Source: CAZUHB01 sp964620445 (GTDB lineage Bacteria; Planctomycetota; B15-G4; CAYZWU01). Taken from it: a stretch of 64,000 nucleotides of DNA. The stretch is from contig CAZUHB010000017.1 of assembly GCA_964620445.1 (NCBI GenBank), forward strand, positions 41,309-105,308. Reading direction: 5' to 3'. Made by a program: the position numbers and the translations under genes. Below, one piece after another: positions 26,278 through 34,566 of the stretch. The notes beneath the pieces were generated by a model. That model searched no databases, had not been told where the DNA came from, and saw only the letters and a program-made list of their open reading frames with translations. Position 1 is the stretch's first letter; every line of letters begins with the position of its first letter.

Positions 26278-28668
26278 TCAGTTCTCCTTGGGAGGTTGAT
26301 CGTCTTTTGTCTTGTCGGTCACCGACCCGGTGTAGCGGCACGCCGGGTAGGTCGAGCAGGCGAGGAATTCGCCGCGCCGTCCCTTGCGGATCACCAGTTT
26401 TTTTCCGCAGTCAGGGCAGTCGACGTCGGTCTCTTTCGGTTTCTCGCGCAGCTCCTCGGGGAGGGGTTTCGCGTTGCGGCACTTGGGGTATGCCGAGCAG
26501 GCCAGGAACGGTCCGCGCTTGCTGAACTTGATCACCATGTCGGCGCCGCACTTGTCGCAGCTCACCCCGGACTTCTCCGGTTTGATCGGCTTGAGGTCCT
26601 TTCCGATCGAGATCGTGTTGCGGCACTTCGGGAAGGCCGAGCAGGCCATGAACTGTCCCCGCGGCCCGCTGCGGATCACCATGTCGGCGCCGCATTTCGT
26701 GCACTTCTCGTCCGTGGGGATCGGTTTCTTTTTCTCCACCGGCTCGCCGTTGGAAAGGGAGATCGTGTTGCGGCAGTCGGGGTAACCGCTGCAGGCGATG
26801 AAGCGGCCGCGCTTGTTCAGCTTGTAGATCATCGGCTTCCCGCACTTGTCGCAGTCGCGATCGGCGGGTTCCGGATTGGCCTTGAGATCGGTCATGTTCT
26901 CGTAGGCCTTCTCGAGATCGACGGCGAAGATGGCGTAGAACTCCTTGAGCACCTGGAGCCACTCGGCCGCGCCCGTCTCGATGCTGTCGAGATTGTCCTC
27001 CAACTGGGAGGTGAATCCCGTGTCGATCAGCCGGGGAAAGTGGGCCACGAGCTGATCGATGACGATCTCGCCGAGTTCGGTGGCATTGAACTTGCGCTCC
27101 TTGAGGGTGACGTATCCCCTGTCCTGGATCGTGGAGATGATGTTGGCGTAGGTGCTCGGCCGGCCGATCCCCTTGCGCTCGAGCGCCTTGACGAGGGTGG
27201 CCTCGCTGTAGCGGGGCGGCGGCTGCGTGAAGTGCTGGCTCGCATCGACCGAGTGCCGGATGAGCACGTCCTTCTCCGAGAGGGCGGGCAGGCTCTGGGC
27301 TTCCTTGTCACGGTCGATCCCGCCGATCGCCATGTGTCCGTCGAAGACGAGCGCCTTGCCCTTGGCCACGAAGATCAGGCCGTTCGCGTCGATCTCGAGG
27401 CGTGTGTGGTCGAACTGGGCCGGCGTCATCTGGGAAGCGACGAAACGGTTCCAGATCAGCTTGTAGAGGCTGTACTGGTCGGACGAGAGATGGGATTTGA
27501 TCTTGTCCGGTTCATGAAGCGTCGACGTGGGGCGGACCGCCTCGTGCGCCGCCTGGGCGCCCTTGCGCGCCGCAAAGGTGTTCGGTTTCTCGGGCAGATA
27601 GCGCTCGTCGAAACTGCCCGCGATCCAGTCGCGGCACTCGTCGAGCGCCTCGGGCGCCACGTGGAACGAATCGGTGCGCATGTAGGTGATGAGACCGGTC
27701 GATCCCTCCGATCCGAGTTCGACGCCTTCGTAGAGCTGCTGGGCGATGAGCATCGTCTTCTTGGCGCTGAAACGGAGACGGATCGATGCCTGCTGCTGGA
27801 GCGTGCTCGTGGAGAAGGGGGGCAGGGCGCGCTGCTTCTTGCGGCTCTTGTCCAGGTCGACGACCACGAAAGGATGCTCGTTCAATCGCTCGAGAAGCGC
27901 ATCGGCCCCCGCCTTGTCCGGAATGGCGCGCACCGGGCGGGCGGATTTTTTCGAGGCTTCATCGTCGCCGTCCGCGTCCGTGGACTCCGTGCCCCGATCG
28001 GCGGCGGCGGGGAGCCGCTCCTCGTCGGCGAGCCTCACGAACTCGGCCTTGAAGGGCTCATCGTCGTCGTTCTTCTTGAGCAGGGCGACGATCTTCCAGT
28101 ACTCCTCCGGTTTGAAAGCGCGGATCTCCTTCTCGCGCTCCACGATGAGCCGTCCGGCCACCGACTGAACGCGGCCGGCCGACAGGCCCTTGGCGATCTT
28201 GGCCCAGAGGAGGGGGCTCAACTTGTAGCCCACGAGCCGGTCGAGGATGCGGCGTGTCTGCTGGGCGTTGACCTTGTCCATGCTCACCTTGCCCGCATCT
28301 GCGAAGGCCTTGAGCACGGCCGCCTTGGTGATCTGGTTGAAGGCCACGCGAAATGCCTTGTCCTCATCGAGGTTGAGCGCGTGGACGAGGTGCCAGGCGA
28401 TCGCCTCGCCCTCCCGGTCCGGGTCGGGCGCGAGATAGACTTTTTCCGCTTTCTTGGCCGCCTTCTTCAGCTCGGCCAGGATCTTGCCCCGCCCTCGGAT
28501 CGTCTGGTACCTGGGCTCGAAATCCTTGTCCACGTCGATGCCGAGCTTCCCCTTGGGCAGATCACGGACGTGGCCCATGGATGCCTTGACCGTGTATTTC
28601 CGGCCGAGGAACTTGTTGATCGTCCTGGCCTTGGCGGGTGATTCAACGATGATCAGCGACTTACCCAT
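26278..28668 (-). CDS. topA: DNA topoisomerase I with four C-terminal zinc ribbons
   Basis: A 796-residue type IA topoisomerase that relaxes negative supercoils. The Toprim domain opens the protein (KSLIIVESPAKARTINKFLG, then YLAPDPDREGEAIAWHL), and the catalytic Tyr lies in GLITYMRTDSFHV. A polar insertion (about residues 215-240) separates core blocks. The C-terminus holds four Cys4 zinc ribbons, each of the form CxxCG...FxACSxxPxCR, a common number for this family. The ATG at 28668 follows GGGAGG. It is a single gene, divergent from the M42 peptidase. Confidence 0.97.
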   Translation of the reverse strand: MGKSLIIVESPAKARTINKFLGRKYTVKASMGHVRDLPKGKLGIDVDKDFEPRYQTIRGRGKILAELKKAAKKAEKVYLAPDPDREGEAIAWHLVHALNLDEDKAFRVAFNQITKAAVLKAFADAGKVSMDKVNAQQTRRILDRLVGYKLSPLLWAKIAKGLSAGRVQSVAGRLIVEREKEIRAFKPEEYWKIVALLKKNDDDEPFKAEFVRLADEERLPAAADRGTESTDADGDDEASKKSARPVRAIPDKAGADALLERLNEHPFVVVDLDKSRKKQRALPPFSTSTLQQQASIRLRFSAKKTMLIAQQLYEGVELGSEGSTGLITYMRTDSFHVAPEALDECRDWIAGSFDERYLPEKPNTFAARKGAQAAHEAVRPTSTLHEPDKIKSHLSSDQYSLYKLIWNRFVASQMTPAQFDHTRLEIDANGLIFVAKGKALVFDGHMAIGGIDRDKEAQSLPALSEKDVLIRHSVDASQHFTQPPPRYSEATLVKALERKGIGRPSTYANIISTIQDRGYVTLKERKFNATELGEIVIDQLVAHFPRLIDTGFTSQLEDNLDSIETGAAEWLQVLKEFYAIFAVDLEKAYENMTDLKANPEPADRDCDKCGKPMIYKLNKRGRFIACSGYPDCRNTISLSNGEPVEKKKPIPTDEKCTKCGADMVIRSGPRGQFMACSAFPKCRNTISIGKDLKPIKPEKSGVSCDKCGADMVIKFSKRGPFLACSAYPKCRNAKPLPEELREKPKETDVDCPDCGKKLVIRKGRRGEFLACSTYPACRYTGSVTDKTKDDQPPKEN

Positions 28669-28760
28669 CTACATCCTCCCAGCCGAAATGAAACGCTCGC
28701 CGCGCGAATATCCGGGAAGCGATATCGTCTATCTCACTGAGTGTCAAGCGAAAAGAGCCG

Positions 28761-28792
28761 GCTCCTCCGGGCGGGCCGCGGACCGGAGGAGC
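28761..28792. repeat. Perfect 10-bp inverted repeat between topA and M42 peptidase
   Basis: GCTCCTCCGG and CCGGAGGAGC form a 10-bp GC-rich stem around a 12-base loop. It lies in the divergent promoter region and has no T run, so it may be a protein-binding or RNA fold rather than a terminator. Confidence 0.6.
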
Positions 28793-28927
28793 ATTTCGAG
28801 ACGGCCGAATTCCGAATCGGTCCCTGGCCACGAGCAATGTTTTTTGATAAGAGGGGGGGGCGAGCATCTGTCCGAATCGATCTATCTGGGGGCTTCTCGC
28901 CCGCCTTTCGAAAGGGAGACTTCCTGC

Positions 28928-29995
28928 ATGAATTCAGCATCCATGAATCTGTTGAAACGGTTGACCGAGGCGGGAGGCGTCTCTGGTGATGAGAGTGCGG
29001 TGCGTTCGATTTTTCTCGACGAGCTCAAGGACCGTGCCGAGGTGATCCGCGACCGGATGGGGGGGATCATCATGCACCGCAAGGGCACGGCGTCGGCGCC
29101 GCGTATCATGCTCGACGCACACACCGACGAGATCGGATTCATGGTGCGGTCGGTCACGCGCGAGGGGTTCATCAAGTTCGTCACCATCGGCGGATGGTGG
29201 AACCACATCATCCCGGGCACGACGGTCAACATCTCCACGCCGAAGGGGGTCGTTCCCGGCCTGATCGGGAGCAAGTCGCCCCATCTTCTTTCCAAGGCGG
29301 AAAAGAACACCGTTCTCCAGGTGAGCGACATGGTCGTCGACATCGGCGCGTCCTCGGAAGGCGCGGCCCGCGAAATGGGTGTGGCGCCCGGCCAGTGGAT
29401 CGTGGTGGACAGCGCTTTCCGCACCCTGAACAACGGGAAGATCCTCGCCGGGAAGGCGTTCGACGACCGCGCCGGTTGCGCGCTCCTCATCGACGCGATG
29501 AAGGAGCTCGAGGGTTTTCCGTGCGCGCTCTTCGGTTCGGGAACGGTGCAGGAGGAAGTGGGCCTGCGCGGCGCGCGCACCGCGGCGGCGGTGATCGATC
29601 CGGACGTGGCCATCATTCTCGAGGGGGCGCCCGCGGCCGACACGTACGGCTCGGACCGCGAGGACGGGCAGGGGATGCTCGGCAAGGGCGTTCAGATCAG
29701 GCTCTTCGATCCCACCATGATCGCCAACCCGGGCCTGAGCCGCTTCATGATCGAGACGGCCGAGGCAGAGGGCATACCGTACCAGCTGCTCGTGCGCGAC
29801 AAGGGGGGGACCGACGCGGGCGAGATTCACCTGCATGGGCGGGGGGTACCGGCCGTGGTGCTCGCCGTGTCCGTTCGCTACGCGCACAGTCCGATCGGGT
29901 TGATTCATGCCGACGATTACGACGCGACGCTCAAGCTTGTCAAGGCGGCCGTGATGCGGCTCGATGCTGACCGGGTGGCGGGGTTCGTGCCCTAG
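28928..29995 (+). CDS. M42 family metallopeptidase (glutamyl aminopeptidase/endoglucanase-M type)
   Basis: A 355-residue protein from ATG 28928, which follows GGGAGA at a good distance. Two-metal ligands and catalytic residues of M42 are visible: LDAHTDEIGFMV, AFDDRAGCALLID, GTVQEEVGLRGA (the Glu-Glu pair), ILEGAPAADT and, near the end, RYAHSPIGLIHADDYD. Such enzymes form large cytoplasmic oligomers that trim peptides. The gene has no signal peptide. Its stop is followed within 11 bases by the left copy of the short repeat that brackets the next gene. Confidence 0.94.
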   Translation: MNSASMNLLKRLTEAGGVSGDESAVRSIFLDELKDRAEVIRDRMGGIIMHRKGTASAPRIMLDAHTDEIGFMVRSVTREGFIKFVTIGGWWNHIIPGTTVNISTPKGVVPGLIGSKSPHLLSKAEKNTVLQVSDMVVDIGASSEGAAREMGVAPGQWIVVDSAFRTLNNGKILAGKAFDDRAGCALLIDAMKELEGFPCALFGSGTVQEEVGLRGARTAAAVIDPDVAIILEGAPAADTYGSDREDGQGMLGKGVQIRLFDPTMIANPGLSRFMIETAEAEGIPYQLLVRDKGGTDAGEIHLHGRGVPAVVLAVSVRYAHSPIGLIHADDYDATLKLVKAAVMRLDADRVAGFVP

Positions 29996-30005
29996 GGAAG
30001 AATTT

Positions 30006-30034
30006 TTCTCGCAAAGATCGCAAAGGGCGCAAAG
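30006..30034 (+). repeat. Left copy of CGCAAAG-type repeat
   Basis: TTCTCGCAAAG followed by two further CGCAAAG units. An inverted, related copy occurs at 31941-31967 beyond the beta-helix gene. CGCAAAG-CGCAAAG runs are familiar as dispersed intergenic repeats in many uncultured bacterial genomes. Confidence 0.7.
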
Positions 30035-30238
30035 AAGTCCCAAGAATATGAATCGCAGGGGAGAGCGTCCGAATCGGGGGTTATTTGGGGGAATCATCAC
30101 CCATTTTGTGACCGGTGTGCGTGGGGGCGGTAGTTCTATATATTGCTTCATGCGCATTCGGTTTTTCGGGAAGATGTTTGTTATCGGGACATCATGCCGC
30201 TGAGATTCTACAGGATTTTCACGAGGAGGATCTGGGTG

Positions 30239-31906
30239 ATGAGGTGCGGGATCATATTTTTGTTTCTGTTCTGTATAGCGACTGTCGGTCTCGCTTCAAC
30301 TTTTTACGTTCCCGATAATTTTCCATCGATCCAGGACGCGATCGACGTTTCGTCGAACGGCGACACCATCATCGTCCGGTCGGGAACTTTTGTAGAGAAT
30401 ATCGACTTTTTGGGAAAGGCCATTTACTTGATGAGCGATTGTGGGCCGGAGGTGACCATAATCGACGGGGGGCAATTGGAAAGTGTCGTGAAGTTTCAAA
30501 ATCAGGAAGAAAACGATTCGGTGTTGGATGGATTCTCGATAACGAATGGTCGCGCTTACGAGGGGGGTGGAATCTACTGTTTCGGTTCGTCTCCGACCAT
30601 TACGAACACGATTGTATCGGGCAATACAGCCGATTGTCCCCATACATCTGGCGGATGTGGCGGTGGGCTATGTTGTTACTCTGCTTCCCCTTTGATCGTG
30701 AACAACATCATCGCCAATAATAAGGCTTACAAAGATGGTGGTGGTATCTGGTGCTTTAAATTCTCTTCGCCTTCGATTGTAAACAATACGATCACTGACA
30801 ATGTAGCTGGAGAAAACTATGGCTGCGGTGGAGGCATTTTCTGCAACGACCATTCCAATTCTTTAATGTTGAATAATGTCATAACAAATAATTTAGCACT
30901 TGGGGGTAGCGGCGGAATCGGTTGCGGTTGGTATTCATCCGCGACGATCAGAAACAACCTCATCTCGAAAAACGTGTGCATCGATGGCTGTGGTGGTGGA
31001 ATAGTCTGTGGCAGTTTCAGCGAAACGTTGGTCGAGAATAATATTATCGTTGGTAATTCGGCGACGGGAGATTGGATGAAGGGCGGTGGATTGGTTTTTA
31101 ACGATTCAAAACAGGAAATCGTGAACAACATCATTGCGAATAATTCGGCCAATTGGCGGGGAGGGGGAATGTATTGTACAAGAAATTTATATTCAAATCC
31201 GAGTACGTTGGTCAAAAACAACACGGTAGTGAATAATTTAGCCGGTGATTCCGGTGGAGGCCTCTATGTTTTTCGTTCTTTTCCGGAGATCACGAACTCG
31301 ATTTTCTGGAACAATAGCGCTCCAACGTATCCTGAATTGGCGTGTAGTTCCTGCTCTCCGCCAACGACATTTTGTGATATCAAGGGAGGTTGGCCGGGGA
31401 CAGGTAACATCGACGTCGATCCTCTTTTCGTCGATCTGGCTGCCAATGACTTCCATCTCACCTTCGACTCTCCCTGCCGGGATAGGGGCGATAACTCGGT
31501 AGTGGCTTTCTTTGAGGATTTTGAAGGCGATCCGCGCATTGCCAAAGGCGTTGTGGACATTGGTGCTGACGAGTTGTACTTCCATTTCTACCACACCGGC
31601 AATGCCGTCCCGGGTGGCACGATCGATTTCAAGATCATCGGCTATCCGCTCGCACCAGTGACGCTCGCCTGGGGCTACGAGATCCTCGATCCTCCTCTCC
31701 CGAGTCAGCACGGGGATCTTCACATCTGGCCCTTCGTATGGTGTGGATTCGTGGGCAACATCTTACCGGACGGTTTGCTGTCCACTCCTGTGACCGTACC
31801 GCCGAACTGGAGCAGCGGTGATTTTACGCCGATGCAAGTTCTGGTGGGTCCCTGGGGCGGGCCGTGCAGCAAGCTGACGAACCTGGCCACAGTCGTGGTG
31901 GATTGA
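30239..31906 (+). CDS. Secreted right-handed parallel beta-helix protein
   Basis: A 555-residue protein. I choose ATG 30239 because GAGGAGGA lies nine bases before it and it opens directly into a signal peptide (RCGIIFLFLFCIATVGLAS). The mature protein starts like NosD/pectate-lyase-type helices (STFYVPDNFPSIQDAIDVS), then runs through about ten imperfect coils with NNxIxxNxAxxxGGGI-type repeats rich in Asn and Gly, each with occasional Cys. A C-terminal domain of about 100 residues (TGNAVPGGTIDFKIIG) is probably a beta-sandwich. The codon choice is much more AT-rich than in all neighbours, and inverted repeats flank the gene, both signs of recent acquisition. Its target is likely a polysaccharide or the cell surface. 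Confidence 0.85.
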   Translation: MRCGIIFLFLFCIATVGLASTFYVPDNFPSIQDAIDVSSNGDTIIVRSGTFVENIDFLGKAIYLMSDCGPEVTIIDGGQLESVVKFQNQEENDSVLDGFSITNGRAYEGGGIYCFGSSPTITNTIVSGNTADCPHTSGGCGGGLCCYSASPLIVNNIIANNKAYKDGGGIWCFKFSSPSIVNNTITDNVAGENYGCGGGIFCNDHSNSLMLNNVITNNLALGGSGGIGCGWYSSATIRNNLISKNVCIDGCGGGIVCGSFSETLVENNIIVGNSATGDWMKGGGLVFNDSKQEIVNNIIANNSANWRGGGMYCTRNLYSNPSTLVKNNTVVNNLAGDSGGGLYVFRSFPEITNSIFWNNSAPTYPELACSSCSPPTTFCDIKGGWPGTGNIDVDPLFVDLAANDFHLTFDSPCRDRGDNSVVAFFEDFEGDPRIAKGVVDIGADELYFHFYHTGNAVPGGTIDFKIIGYPLAPVTLAWGYEILDPPLPSQHGDLHIWPFVWCGFVGNILPDGLLSTPVTVPPNWSSGDFTPMQVLVGPWGGPCSKLTNLATVVVD

Positions 31907-31940
31907 AGGAACTCAAAATCTTGGCTCTCTGAGTGTCATC

Positions 31941-31967
31941 GCGACGCTTTGCGTCTTTGCGAGAAAT
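31941..31967 (-). repeat. Right, inverted copy of CGCAAAG-type repeat
   Basis: Read on the minus strand it gives TTTCTCGCAAAGACGCAAAG, matching the left copy at 30006-30034 apart from one inserted base and a different end. It starts 35 bases after the stop of the beta-helix gene. Confidence 0.7.
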
Positions 31968-32077
31968 CTCCTGAATATCCTCCCGGCGATTGAATCGTCG
32001 CATGTAGAATACCTTTCCTTTTTGCAGTCCTTCCTTTCTGAATTTGATTGACGCTCCAGCGTGCACGGAGATTCATG

Positions 32078-34486
32078 ATGAAGACGACCAGGTTGTCCAT
32101 CGTTGTTTTACAGCTTGCGTTGTTTGTCCTACCCGTTGCGGCCCAGGAAGCCGGGCTCTTCGACGAGCTGGCCGCGGTTTATCCGGATAGTGACGCCGCA
32201 ACCGGCGCAAAGCATCTGACGATCGATACGGCGCGCGGCGTGCCCGCCGGCGTGCATGTCGTGATCTCCGGGCTCCCGGCCGGTGCAGACGTGGCGTGGC
32301 GGATCGAGGCGAGCGGTCGTCCTGTTCCGGCCGCGCGGACGTTCCGCTTGATCGACGTTCCGGTGGAGCAGAACACGGGGCTCGTGAGCCGCACCGAGAT
32401 CTTCGACAAGAAGCCGAATCCCCACGTGATCCGCAAGGCGCCTTTTCGCATCTTCGAGGCGCTCGAACCGGTCGAGGGCAAGGCGCGCGCCGGCGATGGG
32501 GGTGTCCTGGCGCTGCGCTTCGAGGTGGCCGTCGCTGCCGACGCGGCCGCCGGTGTACGCGAATACGTGATCCGCCTCGAATCGGGCGACTGGCGCTCCG
32601 CTCTTCACTGGAAACTGACCGTTCACCCTGTGACCGTTCCTCCATCGGGGGCGCAGAGCCTCGGTTACACCAACTGGTTCAGCCCCGACCTCATCGCCGA
32701 GCGGCACGGGCTCGAGCCGTGGAGCGAGCCCTTCTTCGAAATGCTCGGCAGGTACGCCGACCTCATGGCGCGCGGCCGGCAGAACACCTTCTGGGTCCGG
32801 TGGCGCGACTTCGTGACCGTCGACGACGGCGGCAAGGTGTCGGTGAACGTGGAGCGCCTCGAGCGCTACGGGCGGATCTTTCGCGATCGGGGCTTTGTGC
32901 GCGTCGAGGGCGGCCACATCGCCCATCGTCACAAGGGGAACTGGTCGTCGCCGCGGCTCGACATTCAGCTGACGGGCAATGACGCGGGCAGCGACGCGGG
33001 CCGCGCCGATCTGGCCGCCATTCTCGACGCGGTGCGCGCCGCGCTCGGGGAGACGGGGCTTCTGGAGGGCGCTGAATACCTCCAGCACATCACCGACGAG
33101 CCGACCGACACCAACGCCGAGAGCTACAAGGCGCTCGCCGAGCAGGTGCGCGCCCGCATGCCGGGAGTGAAGATTTTCGAGGCCACCATGTCGCGCGCCC
33201 TCGTGGGCGCCGTCGACCACTGGTGTCCACAGGTGCAGAAGTACCAGGAGCACAGCGAGTTCTTCGAGGAGCGGAAGAAGGCGGGCGACGAGATCTGGGT
33301 CTACACCTGCCTCGTGCCCGGCGGACCGTGGCTCAACCGGACTCTCGACCAGGAACGGGTGCGCCAGGTCTACCTGGGCTGGGCGCTCGTCAAGTACGAT
33401 CTCGCCGGATTCCTTCACTGGGGCCTGAACCACTACCGCAAGGGGGTCGATCCTTTCACGCAGAGCGTGGTGCCGCACGGGAACGGGCCGCCCAATTATC
33501 TGCCCGCCGGTGATTCGCACGTGGTCTACCCCGGGAAGGACGGTCCCCTCTCGGGGCAGCGCTTCGAGGCGCACCGCATCGGCATGGAGGATGCCGAACT
33601 GCTCGGGATCGTGAAGGAGCGCGCACCGGAAAAGACCGCGGCGCTGATCGGCAAGGTCTTTCGTGCCTACGACGATTACGAGGTCGATCCGACTGTCTAC
33701 CGTGCCGCGAAAGGTGAACTCTTGCGGATGGCCGCTTCCTGCGCACCGAGGAGGCTCCGTGTGCTCACGTACAACATCCACCATGCCGAGGGGATGGACG
33801 GAGAGTTCGATTACGACCGGCTCGCGGCGGTCATCGCGCGCACCAGGCCCGATCTGGTCGCGCTCCAGGAGGTCGATCGCCGGACGGAGCGCGCCGACGG
33901 GATCGATCAGCCCGCCCTGCTCGCCGAGAAGCTCGGCATGCACTTCGCCTTTGGCGAGGCGATGCCCTTTTCGGGCGGCCAGTACGGCGAGGCGATCCTC
34001 TCGCGGTTCCCCTTCGAGGCGGTGTCCAATCAGGTGCTCTCCTGCGCGGACGGGCAGGAGCCGCGGGCGGCCCTGACGGTCACGGTGAAGCCTTGGGGCA
34101 GCGGGCACCGCGCGATACGGTTCACCGGAACCCATCTCTGCCATCAGTCGGCCGGGACGCGGTTGCGCCAGGCGGGCGAGATCGCCCGGGCCCTGGGCGG
34201 CCGGGAGGGGGCCGCGCTGCTCGCGGGAGATTTCAACTTCGGGCCGGACACGCCGCCCTACCTGCTGCTCGCGAAGGACTGGATCGACACCGCCCGCCTC
34301 GTGGGGGTGGAAGCACCCACCTTCGGCGCCCACAAGTCCCCCGCGGAGCGCAAAAAACGCATCGACTACATCTGGCTCCGCAAGGAATGCGGCCTGAAGG
34401 TCATCTCCGCGACGGTATTCGAGGAGCCCCTGGCGAGCGACCACCTCCCGGTGATGGTGGTGGTGGAAGATTTGCTCCCGGAATAA
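32078..34486 (+). CDS. Secreted DUF4091 glycoside-hydrolase-like protein fused to an endonuclease/exonuclease/phosphatase domain
   Basis: An 802-residue protein from ATG 32078, seven bases after CGGAG, with a signal peptide ending about residue 22 (VLPVAAQE). Residues about 40-550 resemble the TIM-barrel-like DUF4091 proteins: GYTNWFSPDLIAE, ITDEPTDTN, then VYTCLVPGGPWLNR and YDLAGFLHWGLNHY. Residues about 565-800 form an EEP domain with LRVLTYNIHHAEG, LQEVDRRTER, AGDFNFGPD, KRIDYIWL and ASDHLPV, holding the Asn, Glu, Asp and His residues of a metal-dependent phosphodiesterase. The pairing of a sugar-acting barrel with a phosphodiesterase in one exported chain suggests action on a phosphorylated glycan or lipid; this is inference. 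The stop codon lies inside the palindrome at 34473-34566. Confidence 0.85.
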   Translation: MKTTRLSIVVLQLALFVLPVAAQEAGLFDELAAVYPDSDAATGAKHLTIDTARGVPAGVHVVISGLPAGADVAWRIEASGRPVPAARTFRLIDVPVEQNTGLVSRTEIFDKKPNPHVIRKAPFRIFEALEPVEGKARAGDGGVLALRFEVAVAADAAAGVREYVIRLESGDWRSALHWKLTVHPVTVPPSGAQSLGYTNWFSPDLIAERHGLEPWSEPFFEMLGRYADLMARGRQNTFWVRWRDFVTVDDGGKVSVNVERLERYGRIFRDRGFVRVEGGHIAHRHKGNWSSPRLDIQLTGNDAGSDAGRADLAAILDAVRAALGETGLLEGAEYLQHITDEPTDTNAESYKALAEQVRARMPGVKIFEATMSRALVGAVDHWCPQVQKYQEHSEFFEERKKAGDEIWVYTCLVPGGPWLNRTLDQERVRQVYLGWALVKYDLAGFLHWGLNHYRKGVDPFTQSVVPHGNGPPNYLPAGDSHVVYPGKDGPLSGQRFEAHRIGMEDAELLGIVKERAPEKTAALIGKVFRAYDDYEVDPTVYRAAKGELLRMAASCAPRRLRVLTYNIHHAEGMDGEFDYDRLAAVIARTRPDLVALQEVDRRTERADGIDQPALLAEKLGMHFAFGEAMPFSGGQYGEAILSRFPFEAVSNQVLSCADGQEPRAALTVTVKPWGSGHRAIRFTGTHLCHQSAGTRLRQAGEIARALGGREGAALLAGDFNFGPDTPPYLLLAKDWIDTARLVGVEAPTFGAHKSPAERKKRIDYIWLRKECGLKVISATVFEEPLASDHLPVMVVVEDLLPE

Positions 34487-34566
34487 TTCCTCCATTAATT
34501 ATCCCCGGAACAAATCATGAAAGATTTGTTCCGGGGATAATTAATGGAGGAATTATTCCGGGAGCA
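34473..34566. repeat. Perfect 44-bp-arm palindrome with 6-base loop at convergent gene ends
   Basis: Arms 34473-34516 and 34523-34566 are exact reverse complements, separated by ATGAAA. The stop codons of the plus-strand gene (34484-34486) and the minus-strand gene (34553-34555) both lie inside the arms, so both proteins end in LLPE. As RNA it would fold into a 44-bp hairpin on either strand, which would act as a bidirectional terminator and nuclease barrier. Confidence 0.95.

Noticed and set aside
26296..28641. Long plus-strand frame opposite topA
   Set aside because: topA motifs and four zinc ribbons prove the minus strand; the opposite frame has no motifs and no ribosome site.
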